Source: JACPNO01 sp963825405 (lineage in GTDB: Bacteria; Acidobacteriota; Terriglobia; Bryobacterales; Bryobacteraceae). Taken from it: a stretch of DNA of 64,000 bases. The position numbers and the translations under genes were made by a program. The DNA is taken from positions 1 to 64,000 of the forward strand of contig CAWGTB010000011.1 of assembly GCA_963825405.1 (NCBI GenBank). The letters are read 5' to 3'. Below are positions 47,879 to 58,462 of the stretch, in pieces; positions within the stretch are counted from its first letter, which is position 1, and each line of letters opens with the position of its first letter. The notes below the pieces were generated by a model that had not been told where the DNA came from, searched no databases, and saw only the letters and a list, made by a program, of their open reading frames with translations.

Positions 47879-48754
47879 CTATCCGCTCTTGACCACTTCG
47901 AGAAAAGCTTTAGCCGCGTGGCTGAGTGCCCGGCGCGACGGATACACCAAGCGGATCTTGCGCTCCACGTGCAATTCCCGCACTTTCACTTCGCACAGCG
48001 TCTTCTGCTCGAGTTCCGGCTCTACACACATGCGCGGCAGGAACGCCACGCCCTGATTGTCCTGCACCATGCGGCGAATGGTTTCGACCGTCGGCATCTC
48101 GACATCCATATTGAGGGCGACCTTTTGCCGCTGAAATTCACGCAGCACAACTTCCCGGTACGGCGAAACCACGTTATGCGCTATGAAGGTCTCCATGCCG
48201 AGCTCGGTAATGGATACGGTCTTGCGCTTGGCGAAGCGATGCTTGGGCGAGACGACAAAGACCAGCGAGTCGGAAAACAGCACCGTAGAGACCAGGCGCT
48301 CGTCGGCGGGATCGTAACTGATGACGCCGAGTTCGAGATTGCCATCCAGCAGTTCGCTCGGAATCTTGCTCGACAGGCTACGCCGCACCTGCACTTTTAC
48401 CTTGGGGTACAACTGGCGGTAGCGCTCGATGTGACGTAGCAAATACAGCGTGGTGGATTCATTGGCGCCAATCGTCAGGCGGCCGGCGGAGTTATCGCGC
48501 AGTTCGGCGAGGGAATTTTCCAGCTCCAAACGGAGATTATCGAAGCGCCGCGCGTACTCAAGAACGGCATGGCCGGCGTCAGTGAGAACCAAGTCTTTGG
48601 CGGACCGGTCAATCAGCTTTTCGCCCAGCGCCAGCTCCAGGCGTTGCAACGCCAGTGACACCGCGGGCTGCGTGCGGCCCAGCTTTTCCGCGGCCCGGGA
48701 GAAGCTTCTCTCCGTGGCAATCGCCAGGAATACCTGCAATGGATAGAGTTCCAT
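47879..48754 (-). CDS. LysR-family transcriptional regulator next to leuABCD
   Basis: This is a 291-residue LysR protein. The N-terminal HTH (FLAIATERSFSRAAEKLGRT, residues 9-28) is followed by the QPAVSLALQRLE recognition helix, and the C-terminal effector domain has two lobes. It diverges from leuA over 91 bp, the usual LysR arrangement for control of an adjacent operon. It resembles CysB/CbbR-type regulators in layout. That it senses a leucine-pathway intermediate is inference. Confidence 0.92.
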   Translation of the reverse strand: MELYPLQVFLAIATERSFSRAAEKLGRTQPAVSLALQRLELALGEKLIDRSAKDLVLTDAGHAVLEYARRFDNLRLELENSLAELRDNSAGRLTIGANESTTLYLLRHIERYRQLYPKVKVQVRRSLSSKIPSELLDGNLELGVISYDPADERLVSTVLFSDSLVFVVSPKHRFAKRKTVSITELGMETFIAHNVVSPYREVVLREFQRQKVALNMDVEMPTVETIRRMVQDNQGVAFLPRMCVEPELEQKTLCEVKVRELHVERKIRLVYPSRRALSHAAKAFLEVVKSG

Positions 48755-48845
48755 TAGCTGCCTTGATACGATAACATATACTTATGTGTCACTCCAATAT
48801 TATAAATTTGCCAAATCATTGGTTTGACCGCATAATGGACTGGCC
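48755..48845. promoter_or_regulatory. Divergent lysR-leuA control region
   Basis: For leuA, TTGCCA (48808-48813) and CATAAT (48831-48836) are 17 bp apart. The ATG lies 9 nt past the -10 with no Shine-Dalgarno, so the leu mRNA may be leaderless or nearly so. An inverted repeat ACATA-TACT-TATGT near 48774-48787 is a LysR-box candidate. A minus-strand TATAAT (48803-48798) could serve lysR. Confidence 0.55.
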
Positions 48846-50015
48846 ATGAGCGACCGAGTCTATATTTTCGACACGACGCTGCGCGACGGGGAGCAATCGC
48901 CGGGCTGCAGCATGACCGTTGAGGAAAAGAAACGCCTGGCTCATAAGCTGGTGGAACTGGGCGTAGATATTCTGGAAGCAGGCTTTCCGATCGCCTCGGA
49001 TGGGGATTTCGAAGCGGTGGACGCGGTAAGCCGCGAATTTCAGTGGGTGACGGTGGCAGCGCTGGCGCGTTCCTGCGCTCTCGATGTCGAGCGTGCCGCG
49101 AAATCGCTCGAACACGCGCGCCGGCCGCGGATTCACACCTTCATCGCCACCAGCGACATTCACCTGAAGTACAAGCTCAAGAAATCGCGTCAGCAGGTGC
49201 TGGATGAAGCGGTGAGGGCGGTAGAACTCGCGCGGACGCACGTCGACGATGTGGAATTTTCCGCCGAAGACGGCGCCCGCACTGATCCCGATTATCTGGA
49301 AGAAATTTCCAAAGCCGTAGTCGCGGCGGGCGCGCGCACGGTCAACATTCCCGACACCGTAGGCTACTCCGCGCCCAAAGAATACGGCGCGCTGATCGGC
49401 CGCATCGTGAGGGCGCTGGGCGATTGCGCCATCGTTAGCGTGCATTGTCACGACGATCTCGGCCTGGCTGTAGCCAATTCGCTGGCGGCCGTCGAAGCCG
49501 GCGCGCGTCAGATTGAATGCACCATCAATGGAATCGGCGAGCGCGCGGGAAATTGTTCGCTCGAAGAAATCGTGATGGTGATGAAGACCCGCAACGATCT
49601 GTATCCATACCGCACGGGCATTCACACTGAGCACTTGTATCCGGCGAGCCAGATGCTCAGCTCGATCATTACCTTCGGCCCGCAGCCCAACAAAGCCATC
49701 GTGGGACGCAATGCTTTCGCGCACGAAGCCGGCATCCATCAGGACGGCTATCTCAAGGAAAAAACCACCTACGAGATCATCGATCCCAAGTCCGTGGGCG
49801 TTCCCGAGACCAAGCTGGTGTTGGGCAAGCATAGCGGGCGGCACGCGCTGCACCAGCGCTGCGAGGAGCTTGGATTCTCGCTCAACAAACAGGAACTGGA
49901 CGTGCTCTATCACCGCTTCACGGCGCTGGCGGATCGCAAGAAGGGCGTAATGGACGAGGAAATCGCCGGCTTGATCGAACAAGGCCTCGCGCAGCATCAG
50001 GTAGTAGGCGATTGA
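48846..50015 (+). CDS. leuA: 2-isopropylmalate synthase, short form lacking the regulatory domain
   Basis: LeuA condenses 2-ketoisovalerate with acetyl-CoA in leucine synthesis. The catalytic TIM barrel opens with [13 protein letters not shown], and the metal-binding [15 protein letters not shown] has H200 and H202. The barrel ends with [20 protein letters not shown] and a short helical subdomain. At 389 residues it stops before the ~120-residue C-terminal LeuA dimer domain that binds leucine in the usual ~510-residue enzyme. The stop is directly overlapped by leuB (TTGA), so the truncation looks real, not a missed frameshift; a frameshift near the end cannot be excluded. Confidence 0.92.
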   Translation: MSDRVYIFDTTLRDGEQSPGCSMTVEEKKRLAHKLVELGVDILEAGFPIASDGDFEAVDAVSREFQWVTVAALARSCALDVERAAKSLEHARRPRIHTFIATSDIHLKYKLKKSRQQVLDEAVRAVELARTHVDDVEFSAEDGARTDPDYLEEISKAVVAAGARTVNIPDTVGYSAPKEYGALIGRIVRALGDCAIVSVHCHDDLGLAVANSLAAVEAGARQIECTINGIGERAGNCSLEEIVMVMKTRNDLYPYRTGIHTEHLYPASQMLSSIITFGPQPNKAIVGRNAFAHEAGIHQDGYLKEKTTYEIIDPKSVGVPETKLVLGKHSGRHALHQRCEELGFSLNKQELDVLYHRFTALADRKKGVMDEEIAGLIEQGLAQHQVVGD

Positions 50016-51097
50016 AGCTCCAGGTCCTAGTTCTTGCTGGCGACGGCATTGGCGGCGAAGTAACGCGCGAAGCCGTGCGCGTTCTGCAGTACGTCACGGG
50101 CAAGTGGAATCACGCGCTCACGCTGACGGAAGGTCTGCTCGGTGCCGTGGCAATTCACCAAACCGGCACGCCGCTTCCGGACGAGACCGCTCGCCTGGCG
50201 GAAGCCGCCGACGCCACGCTCATGGGTGCGGTAGGTCTGCCGGAATTCGATAATGCGCCGCCCGACAAGCGTCCGGAACGCGGGCTACTCGGACTGCGAC
50301 AGAAGCTGGGCGTCTACGCCAATCTGCGTCCGGTGCGGGCGTATCCGTCGCTGCTGGATTCTTCCCCGCTCAAGAACGATCGCGTGGAAGGCACGGACAT
50401 GATCATCGTGCGCGAGCTTACCGGCGGCATTTATTACGGCACGCCGCGCGGGATTTCGGGCACTGGCGCGGAAGAGCGGGCGGTGAACACGATGACTTAC
50501 TCGCGCCCCGAAATCGAGCGCGTGACCCGTATGGCGTTTCATCTGGCCGCCGGGCGGCGCAAGAAGGTCACCTCCGTCGACAAGTCCAACGTGCTGGAAA
50601 ATTCCCAGCTTTGGCGGCGCGTTGTCGTGGAGACGGCGCGTGAATTTCCCGCGATCGAGCTGGACCATATGCTGGTCGACAACTGCGCCATGCAACTGGT
50701 GCTGAACCCACGGCGCTTCGATGTCGTGCTCACGGAAAATCTGTTCGGCGATATTTTGAGCGATGAAGGCGCGGTACTGGCGGGCTCAATCGGCATGCTG
50801 CCCTCGGCATCCATCGGCGATCGCAAGCCGTCCGGCGCATGGGTCGGCCTCTACGAGCCCGTGCACGGATCGGCACCGGACATTGCGGGTCAAAACAAGG
50901 CCAACCCGCTGGGCGCGATCGGCTCCGTAGCCGCTATGCTGGAGTATAGCTTCGGATTGCGCGAGGAAGCCGCCGCGGTGAATCAGGCCATCGAACGCGT
51001 ACTGCAAAGTGGAAAAGTGACGGCCGATTTACAGCCGCGCGGCACGCCAGCCAGCACGGACCAAGTGGGAGAAGCCGTTTGCGCGGCCATCGGTTAA
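50012..51097 (+). CDS. leuB: 3-isopropylmalate dehydrogenase
   Basis: LeuB oxidatively decarboxylates 3-isopropylmalate with NAD. The 361-residue protein has the expected motifs: [15 protein letters not shown] near the start, the substrate-binding [13 protein letters not shown], the catalytic Lys in [12 protein letters not shown], and the metal Asp residues in [16 protein letters not shown] 50012 overlaps the leuA stop by TTGA. Length and sequence are typical. It is second of the leu operon. Confidence 0.96.
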   Translation: MKLQVLVLAGDGIGGEVTREAVRVLQYVTGKWNHALTLTEGLLGAVAIHQTGTPLPDETARLAEAADATLMGAVGLPEFDNAPPDKRPERGLLGLRQKLGVYANLRPVRAYPSLLDSSPLKNDRVEGTDMIIVRELTGGIYYGTPRGISGTGAEERAVNTMTYSRPEIERVTRMAFHLAAGRRKKVTSVDKSNVLENSQLWRRVVVETAREFPAIELDHMLVDNCAMQLVLNPRRFDVVLTENLFGDILSDEGAVLAGSIGMLPSASIGDRKPSGAWVGLYEPVHGSAPDIAGQNKANPLGAIGSVAAMLEYSFGLREEAAAVNQAIERVLQSGKVTADLQPRGTPASTDQVGEAVCAAIG

Positions 51098-51101
51098 GAG
51101 C

Positions 51102-52508
51102 ATGAGTCAGCCCCGCACCATCATCGAGAAAATCTGGGATTCGCACGTGGTCAACGAGCAGCCCGGCGCACCCGCGCTGCTGTACATCGACCTCCATCTG
51201 GTGCATGAAGTAACCTCGCCGCAGGCGTTTCAGGGCTTGCGCGATCGCGGTCTCAAAGTCCGCCGGCCTGATTTAACAGTGGCCACAGCGGATCACAGCA
51301 TCCCGACCACCGACCGCTCCCTGCCGATTCTTGACAAAGTCGCCGCCCATCAGCTCGATGAACTCGACCGCAATTGCCGCGATTTCGGCGTCCGCCTCTA
51401 CGGCATTCACAGCGACCGGCAAGGCATCGTACACGTCATCGGTCCCGAACTGGGGTTGACGCAGCCGGGCATGACGGTTGTTTGCGGCGACAGTCACACG
51501 GCCACCCATGGCGCGTTCGGGGCGCTGGCGTTCGGCATCGGCACCAGCCAGGTAGAGCACGTGCTGGCTACGCAGTGCCTGCTGCAGAGGAAATCGAAAA
51601 CCTTTCAGGTGCGCGTGGATGGAACGCTCAAGCCCGGTGTCACCGCCAAAGACATCATCCTGGCGCTGATCGCGAAAATCGGCATAGGTGGGGGAACCGG
51701 CTGCGTGTTCGAATACACCGGCTCGGCGATTCGCGCCCTCGGCATGGAGCAGCGCATGACCGTGTGCAATATGTCCATCGAAGGCGGCGCGCGGGCTGGA
51801 TTGATCGCGCCCGACGATGTGACGTTTGAATATTTGTCCGGACGTCCGCACGCACCCAAAGGTTCGGCATGGGAAGGCGCTGTTACGCGCTGGAAGCAGC
51901 TAGCCACCGATGCGGGCGCGACCTACGATCGCGAAGTATCGATTGACGCCGACCGACTCGAACCCATGATTACTTACGGCACCAATCCCGGCATGGGTGT
52001 CGCCATTACGCAGCCGCTGCCCGATCCGAGCCAGATTGCCGATCCCGCGCAGCGCGAGTCCATGATCCAGGCGCTGCGCTACATGGATCTGGAGGGCGGC
52101 AAGCCGCTGCTGGGGCGTCCGGTCAACGTGGTGTTCATCGGAAGCTGCACCAATTCGCGCATTTCGGATCTGCGCAGCGCGGCATCGATCCTGAAAGGCC
52201 GTAAAGTCAATCCTAAAGTGCGCGTGATGGTAGTGCCGGGCTCCCAGGAAGTGAAACGGCAGGCGGAAGCCGAAGGGCTGCCGGAGATTTTCCGCGCGGC
52301 CGGCTGCGACTGGCGCGAGCCGGGCTGCTCGATGTGCATCGCCATGAACGGCGACCAGTTGGAAGCGGGGCAATACAGCGTGTCTACCAGTAATCGCAAT
52401 TTCGAAGGGCGGCAAGGCAAAGGCGGCCGGACGTTCCTGGCCAGCCCGTTGACGGCGGCGGCGGCGGCGCTGACTGGCGTGGTTACCGACGTCAGGACGC
52501 TGCTCTGA
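51102..52508 (+). CDS. leuC: 3-isopropylmalate dehydratase large subunit
   Basis: LeuC with LeuD isomerises 2- to 3-isopropylmalate using a [4Fe-4S] cluster. The 468-residue protein has the cluster cysteines in [13 protein letters not shown] and in [13 protein letters not shown], and the aconitase-type [19 protein letters not shown]. It follows leuB by 4 nt. Confidence 0.97.
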   Translation: MSQPRTIIEKIWDSHVVNEQPGAPALLYIDLHLVHEVTSPQAFQGLRDRGLKVRRPDLTVATADHSIPTTDRSLPILDKVAAHQLDELDRNCRDFGVRLYGIHSDRQGIVHVIGPELGLTQPGMTVVCGDSHTATHGAFGALAFGIGTSQVEHVLATQCLLQRKSKTFQVRVDGTLKPGVTAKDIILALIAKIGIGGGTGCVFEYTGSAIRALGMEQRMTVCNMSIEGGARAGLIAPDDVTFEYLSGRPHAPKGSAWEGAVTRWKQLATDAGATYDREVSIDADRLEPMITYGTNPGMGVAITQPLPDPSQIADPAQRESMIQALRYMDLEGGKPLLGRPVNVVFIGSCTNSRISDLRSAASILKGRKVNPKVRVMVVPGSQEVKRQAEAEGLPEIFRAAGCDWREPGCSMCIAMNGDQLEAGQYSVSTSNRNFEGRQGKGGRTFLASPLTAAAAALTGVVTDVRTLL

Positions 52509-52514
52509 GCGAAC

Positions 52515-53127
52515 ATGAAGCCATTCACTAATTTCTCCAGCCGCATGGTGGTGCTGCCGGTCAACAACATCGACACCGACCAGATCATCCCCGCGCGCTT
52601 CTTGAAAATCACGACCAAGGAAGGCCTGGACAAGCACCTATTTCAGGATTGGCGCTACGACGAGAGCGGTCAGCCCAAACCGGATTTCGTGCTGAACCAG
52701 CCGCGTGCGCAAGGGATGCGAGATTCTCCTGGCCGGTGACAACTTCGGCTGCGGCAGCTCCCGCGAGCACGCGCCTTGGGCGCTGACGCAGTTCGGATTT
52801 CGCGCGGTGATCAGCACGTCTTTTGCGGATATCTTTCGCGGCAATTCGCTGAAGAATTCACTGCTGCCGATCATGATCCCGGCGGATGCGCATGCGGCGC
52901 TCTTTGCGGCCGTGGCGAAAGATCCCGAGGCGGAGGTAGCGGTCGATCTCGCCGCGCAGAAGCTCACCCTGCCTGACGGAAAGCAAGTCGAATTTCCCGT
53001 GGATGAATTCTCCAAACACTGCCTGATCGAGGGCGTGGACGAACTAGGCTACATCCTTAAAAGAGAACCAGCCATTAGCGACTTTGAAATGCGTCACGAT
53101 CCAGGCATCAACGCGTTAGCGGGCTAG
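52515..53127 (+). CDS. leuD: 3-isopropylmalate dehydratase small subunit (frameshifted)
   Basis: LeuD is the swivelling domain partner of LeuC, about 203 residues. The N-terminus [20 protein letters not shown] has the family's [15 protein letters not shown]. At 52712 the frame shifts in the run CAAGGGATGC, where one G too many breaks [11 protein letters not shown]. The other frame continues [17 protein letters not shown] and [11 protein letters not shown] to TAG at 53125-53127. One base removed restores it. It lies 6 nt after leuC. Confidence 0.92.
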
Positions 53128-53152
53128 ATGGGCAGGTCCCTGACCTCCCATC
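53127..53152. terminator. Bidirectional hairpin between leuD and lgt
   Basis: GATGGGCAGGT (53127-53137) and ACCTCCCATC (53143-53152) form a 10-bp stem with one bulged C and a 5-nt loop. It lies exactly between convergent leuD and lgt ends. There is no clear T-run on either side. Confidence 0.5.
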
Positions 53153-53157
53153 TTCAA

Positions 53158-53971
53158 TTACGCCGCGCCGCCGCGGACAGGCACCGATCGTTCCACCACA
53201 TTCCTGCGCGCCCAGAGCCACACGCCTGCGCCCAGCGCCACCAGCGACAGCGACAGCCATTGTTCGGTCGTAAACGGCCCGGTAAGCGGATTCGACTGCG
53301 GGTCGTGAAAGCGCACGAACTCCACCGAAATCGCGTCACCCCATACAGCGCCAGATACAGGCTCAGAATGGAGCCGGCGCGATGCGGTTTGCCGAATCTC
53401 CACAACAGAATCGCAAAAATCAGCGCTTCCGCCAGCGACTCGTAAAGCTGCGTCGGGTGCAGCGGGACTCCCAGCGGCACGCCCACCAGGCGATTGGCCT
53501 GCGGGTTGGTAAACGTCACGGCCCAGGGCACGTGCGCCTCAATGCCCCAGCAGCAGCCGGCCGCAAAGCAACCCAGGCGTCCAATGGAATGGCCCACTGC
53601 CACGGCCGGAGCCAGCACGTCGGCCGTCGCGCAGGGCCGGCATGTGTTTGTGGCGCATGTAGAGAAACGCCGCGACCAGCGCGCAGATGAAGCCGCCATA
53701 GAAAATCCCCGCGGCCTGCATGGTGGATAGCGAAAAAATTTCGCGCCAGCTCGAGCGGATCGCCGGATCGAGCGCAATCATGAGCACTTTCGCGCCGACA
53801 ATTCCGGCGAGCGCGCAATAGATTCCCAGGTTGAAAACCGACTTCCTGATCGAGACCGGCGCGCAGTGCCAGCTGTCCCGCAATCCAGAGCGCCGTCAGA
53901 AACGCGAGCGCCACCAGCAGTCCGTAAGTCGGCAGAAAAAAGCTGCCGATGCGGAAAACTTCAGGCAGCAT
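53158..53971 (-). CDS. lgt: Prolipoprotein diacylglyceryl transferase (frameshifted)
   Basis: Lgt attaches diacylglycerol to the lipobox Cys of preprolipoproteins in the inner membrane. The protein, about 270 residues, opens MLPEVFRIGSFFLPTYGLLV. It has the family segment HSIGRLGCFAAGCCWG and HPTQLYESLAEALIF before the last helices. Three frame changes (near 53840, 53650 and 53360) break it. ATG 53971 shares one base with the lspA stop (TGATG). The window's lipoprotein M1 peptidase is one likely client. Confidence 0.87.
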
Positions 53972-54467
53972 CAGTGCTCACCGGCTTGCCGCCGGGGCTT
54001 GAGAAGATCGAGCGCCAGCAAGCCGCAGCCAATCACGATCGAGCTGTCGGCGGCGTTGAATGCCGGCCATTGATGGGTGCCGATATAAAAGAGCAGAAAG
54101 TCGGTGACCGTACCCCAGCGCACGCGATCGAAAACGTTGCCCAGGGCTCCTCCCAGAATCAGCGCGAGTGCGATCGCGGTGCGGCGATCCATGCGGGAGC
54201 TCTTCCAAAGCATGCCCGCCAGCGCGATCAGGCGACTCCTGAAAATCCGATCAACAGAAAAGTACGCCATTCGGAAGTGGAATCGGCAAAGAGTCCGAAC
54301 GCGGCGCCGCGATTTTGCGAATGCACGATGTCGAACAATCCCGGAATGACGGTGATGCTGTCGAACGCGGACATGCGCGTTTCGATCATCCACTTCGTGA
54401 GCCGGTCGACGGCAAAGACCGCAAGGGCCAGCCCATAGGCTACCGGACGTGAGACTCCTTCAGGCAT
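53971..54467 (-). CDS. lspA: Lipoprotein signal peptidase II (frameshifted)
   Basis: LspA is an inner-membrane aspartyl protease cutting lipoprotein signal peptides. The protein is ~165 residues with four helices. The N-terminal part reads AVDRLTKWMIETRM, then VHSQNRGAAFGLF (the NxGAAFG motif). After a shift near 54240 the catalytic region appears: GNVFDRVRWGTVTDF with the first Asp, and FNAADSSIVIG with the second. The order lspA-lgt with TGATG overlap suggests one operon. Confidence 0.9.
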
Positions 54468-54488
54468 CGGTAGAGTTTGTAACCCCTA

Positions 54489-56475
54489 TTATAACTTCGC
54501 CCCTGCGTTGAGCGCGCGCAGGATCGCGTCCGCGTCGAACACGCAGCCGCCCCAGGTCCCGCCGCTCACGTTCTGCAGCGCGGCCCAGAGGCGCGTATCC
54601 TCGGGCAGTGCGCGGATCGGGCGCCAGATCGGGCCGCATCGCGCGCGCCGCCAGCACGCGCGTTCCTTCCTCGGCGCCGAACACGCTTGCCGCCCGCGCC
54701 GACCAGGTTGACCGAGCCATCCAGGCGCACGCGGTCGATCACGATTTCGATGAGATCGCCGTCCAGCACCTTGCCGACCGGGCCGCCGGCCAGCGCTTCG
54801 GGCGAAACGTGGCCGATGCAGGCGCCGGTGGAGACGCCGCTGAAGCGCGCATCGGTGAGCACGGCGACGTGCTTGCCGAAATCCAGATGCTTCAGCGCGG
54901 AGGTGATCTGGTAGATCTCCTCCATGCCCGAGCCCATCGGGCCCGCGGCAGATCAGCACGATGATATCGCCCGGCTGGATGCGGTCCGGGCCATGGCTCT
55001 TGATCGCGGCGATGACGGCGGTTTCGGTGCGGAAAACGCGCGCCGGGCCGCGTTTGCGATAGACGCCGTCGGCATCGACCACGCTCGGATCGATGGCGGT
55101 GCTCTTGATCACCGAGCCGTCCGGCGCGAGGTTGCCGTGCGGGAAACGTGACGGTGGAGGTGAGCCCGCGGGCTGCGCGCGCCGGCGGGATCCATGATGA
55201 CGTCGTCGGGATCGATGCCGTCGCGCTCGCGCAGCACCTGGCGCAGTTTGGCGCGGCGCTCGGATTTCTCCCACCAGTCGAGCAGCGCGGCCCAGCGTTT
55301 CGCCGCTCGCGGTGAGCACATCGAGTCTCCAGCAGACCGGCGCGGCGCAGATGCAGCATCACTTCCGGCACGCCGCCGGCCATGAAAACCTGCACGGTGG
55401 GATGGGCGCGCGGGCCGTTCGGCAGCGCATCGACCAGGCGCGGGACTTTGCGATTGACGGCGATCCAGTCCTCCGCGCGTCGGGCGCCGCAGTCCGGCGG
55501 CGTGCGCGACGGCGGGCAGGTGCAGGATCAGGTTGGTCGATCCGCCAAACGCCGCATGCACCACCATGGCATTGTGCACGGAGGCGTCGGTGAGAATGTC
55601 GCTTCATCGTGATGCCCGCGCGCCTTCGAGCGACAGCACCGCGCGCGCCGAGCGCCGCGCCATATCCAGCCAGATGGGATGCCCGGAAGGCGCGAGCGCC
55701 GAGTGCGTGAGCGACATGCCCAGCGCTTCGCCGACCACCTGCGACGTGGCCGCCGTGCCCAGAAACTGGCAGCCGCCGCCGGGCGAGGCGCAGGCGCGGC
55801 ACAGCATTTCGGCCGCGGCTTCGAGCGTGATCTGATCGTGCGCGAAGCGCGCGCCGACCGATTGCACGCGGCCGGCGTCTTCGCCCTCTTCGGCCAGCAG
55901 CGTCACGCCGCCGGGCACCAGAACGCAGGGCAGATCGTGCATGGCGGCGAGCGCCATCATCATGGCGGGCAGTCCCTTGTCGCAGGTGGCGACGCCGATC
56001 ACGCCGCCGCGCGTGGGCAGCGAACGGATCAGGCGGCGAAAGACGGTGGCGGCGTCGTTGCGGTACGGCAGGCTGTCGAACATGCCGGTGGTGCCTTGCG
56101 TGCGGCCGTCGCAGGGATCGGTGCAATAAGCCGCGAACGGGACCGCGCCCATGCGCACTCAATTCCTTCGCCGCGGCCTGCATCAGCAGGCCGACTTCCC
56201 AGTGGCCGGTGTGATAGCCGAGCGCGATCGGGCGTGCCATCGGCGTCGCGAATGCCGCCATGCGTGCTGAGGATCAGAATTTCCTTGCCGCCCATGGCCA
56301 GCGGGTTCCAGCCCATGCCGGCGTTCTGGCTCCAGCCGAACAGATCGCCGGAGGGCCGGGTCAGCAGCATCTCCGGCGTGATCGGCAGCGAGCCGCGCGG
56401 GCCGGGCGCTTTGGAGCGCACGTCGAAGAGGGAGGCGTCGCCGGAATCGATGATATTGTCGAATGTAATATTCAT
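54489..56475 (-). CDS. YjhG/YagF-type D-xylonate dehydratase, IlvD/Edd family (heavily frameshifted)
   Basis: This closely follows the E. coli YjhG sequence, about 660 residues: [90 protein letters not shown] and [20 protein letters not shown]. The three cysteine motifs fit a cluster-binding dehydratase of the IlvD/Edd superfamily. YjhG dehydrates D-xylonate or related sugar acids. At least seven frame changes occur over 2 kb, yet identity is high in every segment, as expected for poor base calling. ATG 56475 lies 22 bp from the divergent epimerase gene. Confidence 0.88.
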
Positions 56476-56497
56476 AGAGAAATCTGATGCTACCACT

Positions 56498-57505
56498 ATG
56501 ACCAGACGAACTTGGTTGGCCGCGACGGCGCGGCTGCCGCTTGCCTGCCTTCGGCGGGCCCCCGAGCAAGGTGGGAATTGTCAGCACCTCTTTTTCGAGC
56601 GAGCGCTTCGGCAATGCATTGGAGTTCCTCGATTACTGCCACGACCTGGGCGCGGCGGGCGTTCAGTGCGCGTTGGGTTCGCCCGATTTCCACAAGCGGC
56701 TGCGCGCTCGCTTGGATCGAGACAGCCATGTATCTCGAAGTGGATGGCGGAGCTGCCGAAGACCGACGATACCAGCGGGTTCGAGAACAGCGTTGTGGCG
56801 GCAAAGAAGTCGGCGCACTCTGCGTGCGCGTGGCGTGTTTGAACGGGCGGCGCTACGAAACTTTCGCGAATCAGACGGATTGGCAGGACGTTCGCGGCCG
56901 AGAGCCGCGCGGCCATCGAACGCGCGCTGCCAATAGCAGAGAAGCACCGATATGCCCATCGCCATCGAGAATCACAAAGATTGGACGCTGGATGACATGA
57001 GCGCGCTGCTCAAGGCGAAAAGCAGCGAGTTTCTCGGCGTGTGCCTCGACACCGGCAACAACGTCGCGCTGCTAGACGATCCGATGGCGGTGGTCGAAGG
57101 CCTGGCGCCCTACGCGATTTCGACGCACTTCAAAGACATCGCTGTCGAGCCCTACGCGGACGGATTTCTACTGTCCGAAGTGCCGCTCGGCGAAGGCATG
57201 CTGGACTTGCCGCGGATCGCCGCAACATTGGCAAAAGCGCGCCCGGCGACGCGGCTTTCGGTCGAGATGATCACGCGCAATCCGCTCAAGAGTTCCGTGC
57301 CTGACCGACGCCTACTGGGCAACGTTTCCGAATCGTAACGGGCAAATCCTGGCCCACACTCTGGCACTGGTCCGTAAGACCGCCGAACGCCTCGAGCCCC
57401 TCCCGCGCATCGACGGCATGAGCCTGAGCGCGCGCTATCGTCTGGAGGAAGACAACATCAAACAGTGCTTGTATTACGCGCGCGCAGAAGTTAAACCTTT
57501 AAGAA
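56498..57505 (+). CDS. Exported sugar phosphate isomerase/epimerase-like protein (heavily frameshifted)
   Basis: This is a TIM-barrel epimerase-like protein with a Tat-type leader (MTRRTWLAATARLPLACL). Readable pieces, in changing frames, are KVGIVSTSFSSERFGNALEF, MAELPKTDDTSGFENSVV, AIENHKDWTLDDMSALLKAK, CLDTGNNVALLDDP, STHFKDIAVEPY and DGMSLSARYRLEEDNIKQCL. At least five frame changes lie between them. The 3' end is undetermined because the coding part runs into palindromic element copy 2 at 57506. It diverges from the YjhG-type gene across only 22 bp. Confidence 0.75.
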
Positions 57506-57589
57506 TTTCTCGCAGAGACGCAGAGTACACAGAGAAAACAGAGAAAACATTGTTGAAGTTCTCTGCGTTCTCTGCGTCTCTGCGAGAAA
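57506..57589. repeat. Long palindromic element, copy 2
   Basis: Left arm 57506-57536 and right arm 57559-57589 are inverted repeats, 29 of 31 bases matching, around a 22-nt loop. The arms are nearly the same sequence as copy 1 at 39721-39811. The element ends at the base before ATG 57590 of the radical SAM gene and starts where the epimerase coding sequence fades. Confidence 0.93.
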
Positions 57590-58462
57590 ATGAAAACGTG
57601 CCCTTCGCTGTTTATCCGCGCTCCCGCGAAATCCATCTTGAGCGCCACCTCCGGCTTCATCGCCGAAGCGGGATTCACCCACTCGCTCTCGCCGGCCCGC
57701 AATTGCACCTTCGGCTGCACCTATTGCTATGTCCCGACGATGCGCATCTATGGCGGCTTGCAGCCCGACGATTGGCAGCACTGGGGTGAATTCACGACGT
57801 TCAAAAGCAACGCCCCGGACCTGCTGCGCGAAAGCGCTCGACCCGGCCAAACGATTTACTGCTCGCCGCTGGTCGATCCCTACCAGCCGGCCGAAGCCAC
57901 CGAAGCGCTCATGCCGGGCGTGCTGGACGCCCTGCTCGAACATCCGCCGCGCGTCTTCGTCATTCAGACCCGCGGGCCGCTCATCCTGCGCGATCTGGCG
58001 CGGCTGCAAGCGCTCGCGCGAAGCGCACGCACCTGCGGGTGAGCTTTTCGATTCCCACCGATCGCGACGATATCCGCCGCCTCTACGAGCCGCATTGCGC
58101 CACCATCGCCGAGCGCTTCGAAACCGTGCGGCGCTTGCGGCAGGCCGGCATTGAAACTTACGCCACGCTCGCGCCGCTGCTGCCCTGCGATCCCGAAAAC
58201 GCTCGTGGACTTCGCGCTCGCGGCCACGGAAACCGACATCATCGGCGATTCCTTTCACGTGCGCAGCGTCAAGAAATCCGGCGCCACCACCCGGGACGCC
58301 GCGCGCCGCATCAGCCAGCGCGCTGGGCCACGCGCGCTGGCACGATCCGGCATTTCAAAACGAGATCGTGAGATTTGATGCAGCGCCGCGCTGCCGCTCA
58401 CGGCCGGCGTTTCGGCGTCGGACCGCAGGCGTTCCGCTGGCTGGCAGAGGAAAATCAGATGA
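57590..58462 (+). CDS. Radical SAM protein, spore photoproduct lyase/SplB-like (frameshifted)
   Basis: This is a radical SAM protein of ~285 residues. The [4Fe-4S] motif is CTFGCTYC in RNCTFGCTYCYVPTM. Upstream KSILSATSGFIAEAGFTHSL is typical of the SplB-like Rv2578c-type group. Later segments are FSIPTDRDDIRRLYEPHCAT and FRTLAPLLPCDPE-like text in shifted frames. At least three frame changes are present, near 58030, 58200 and 58330. The end near 58462 assumes an ATGA overlap with the aldehyde dehydrogenase. The ATG directly abuts a palindromic element. The reaction is unknown. Confidence 0.78.

Noticed and set aside
57418..57789. Open frame running through the palindromic element
   Set aside because: It joins the end of the epimerase gene, the element and an out-of-frame part of the radical SAM gene; the middle is typical translated repeat.
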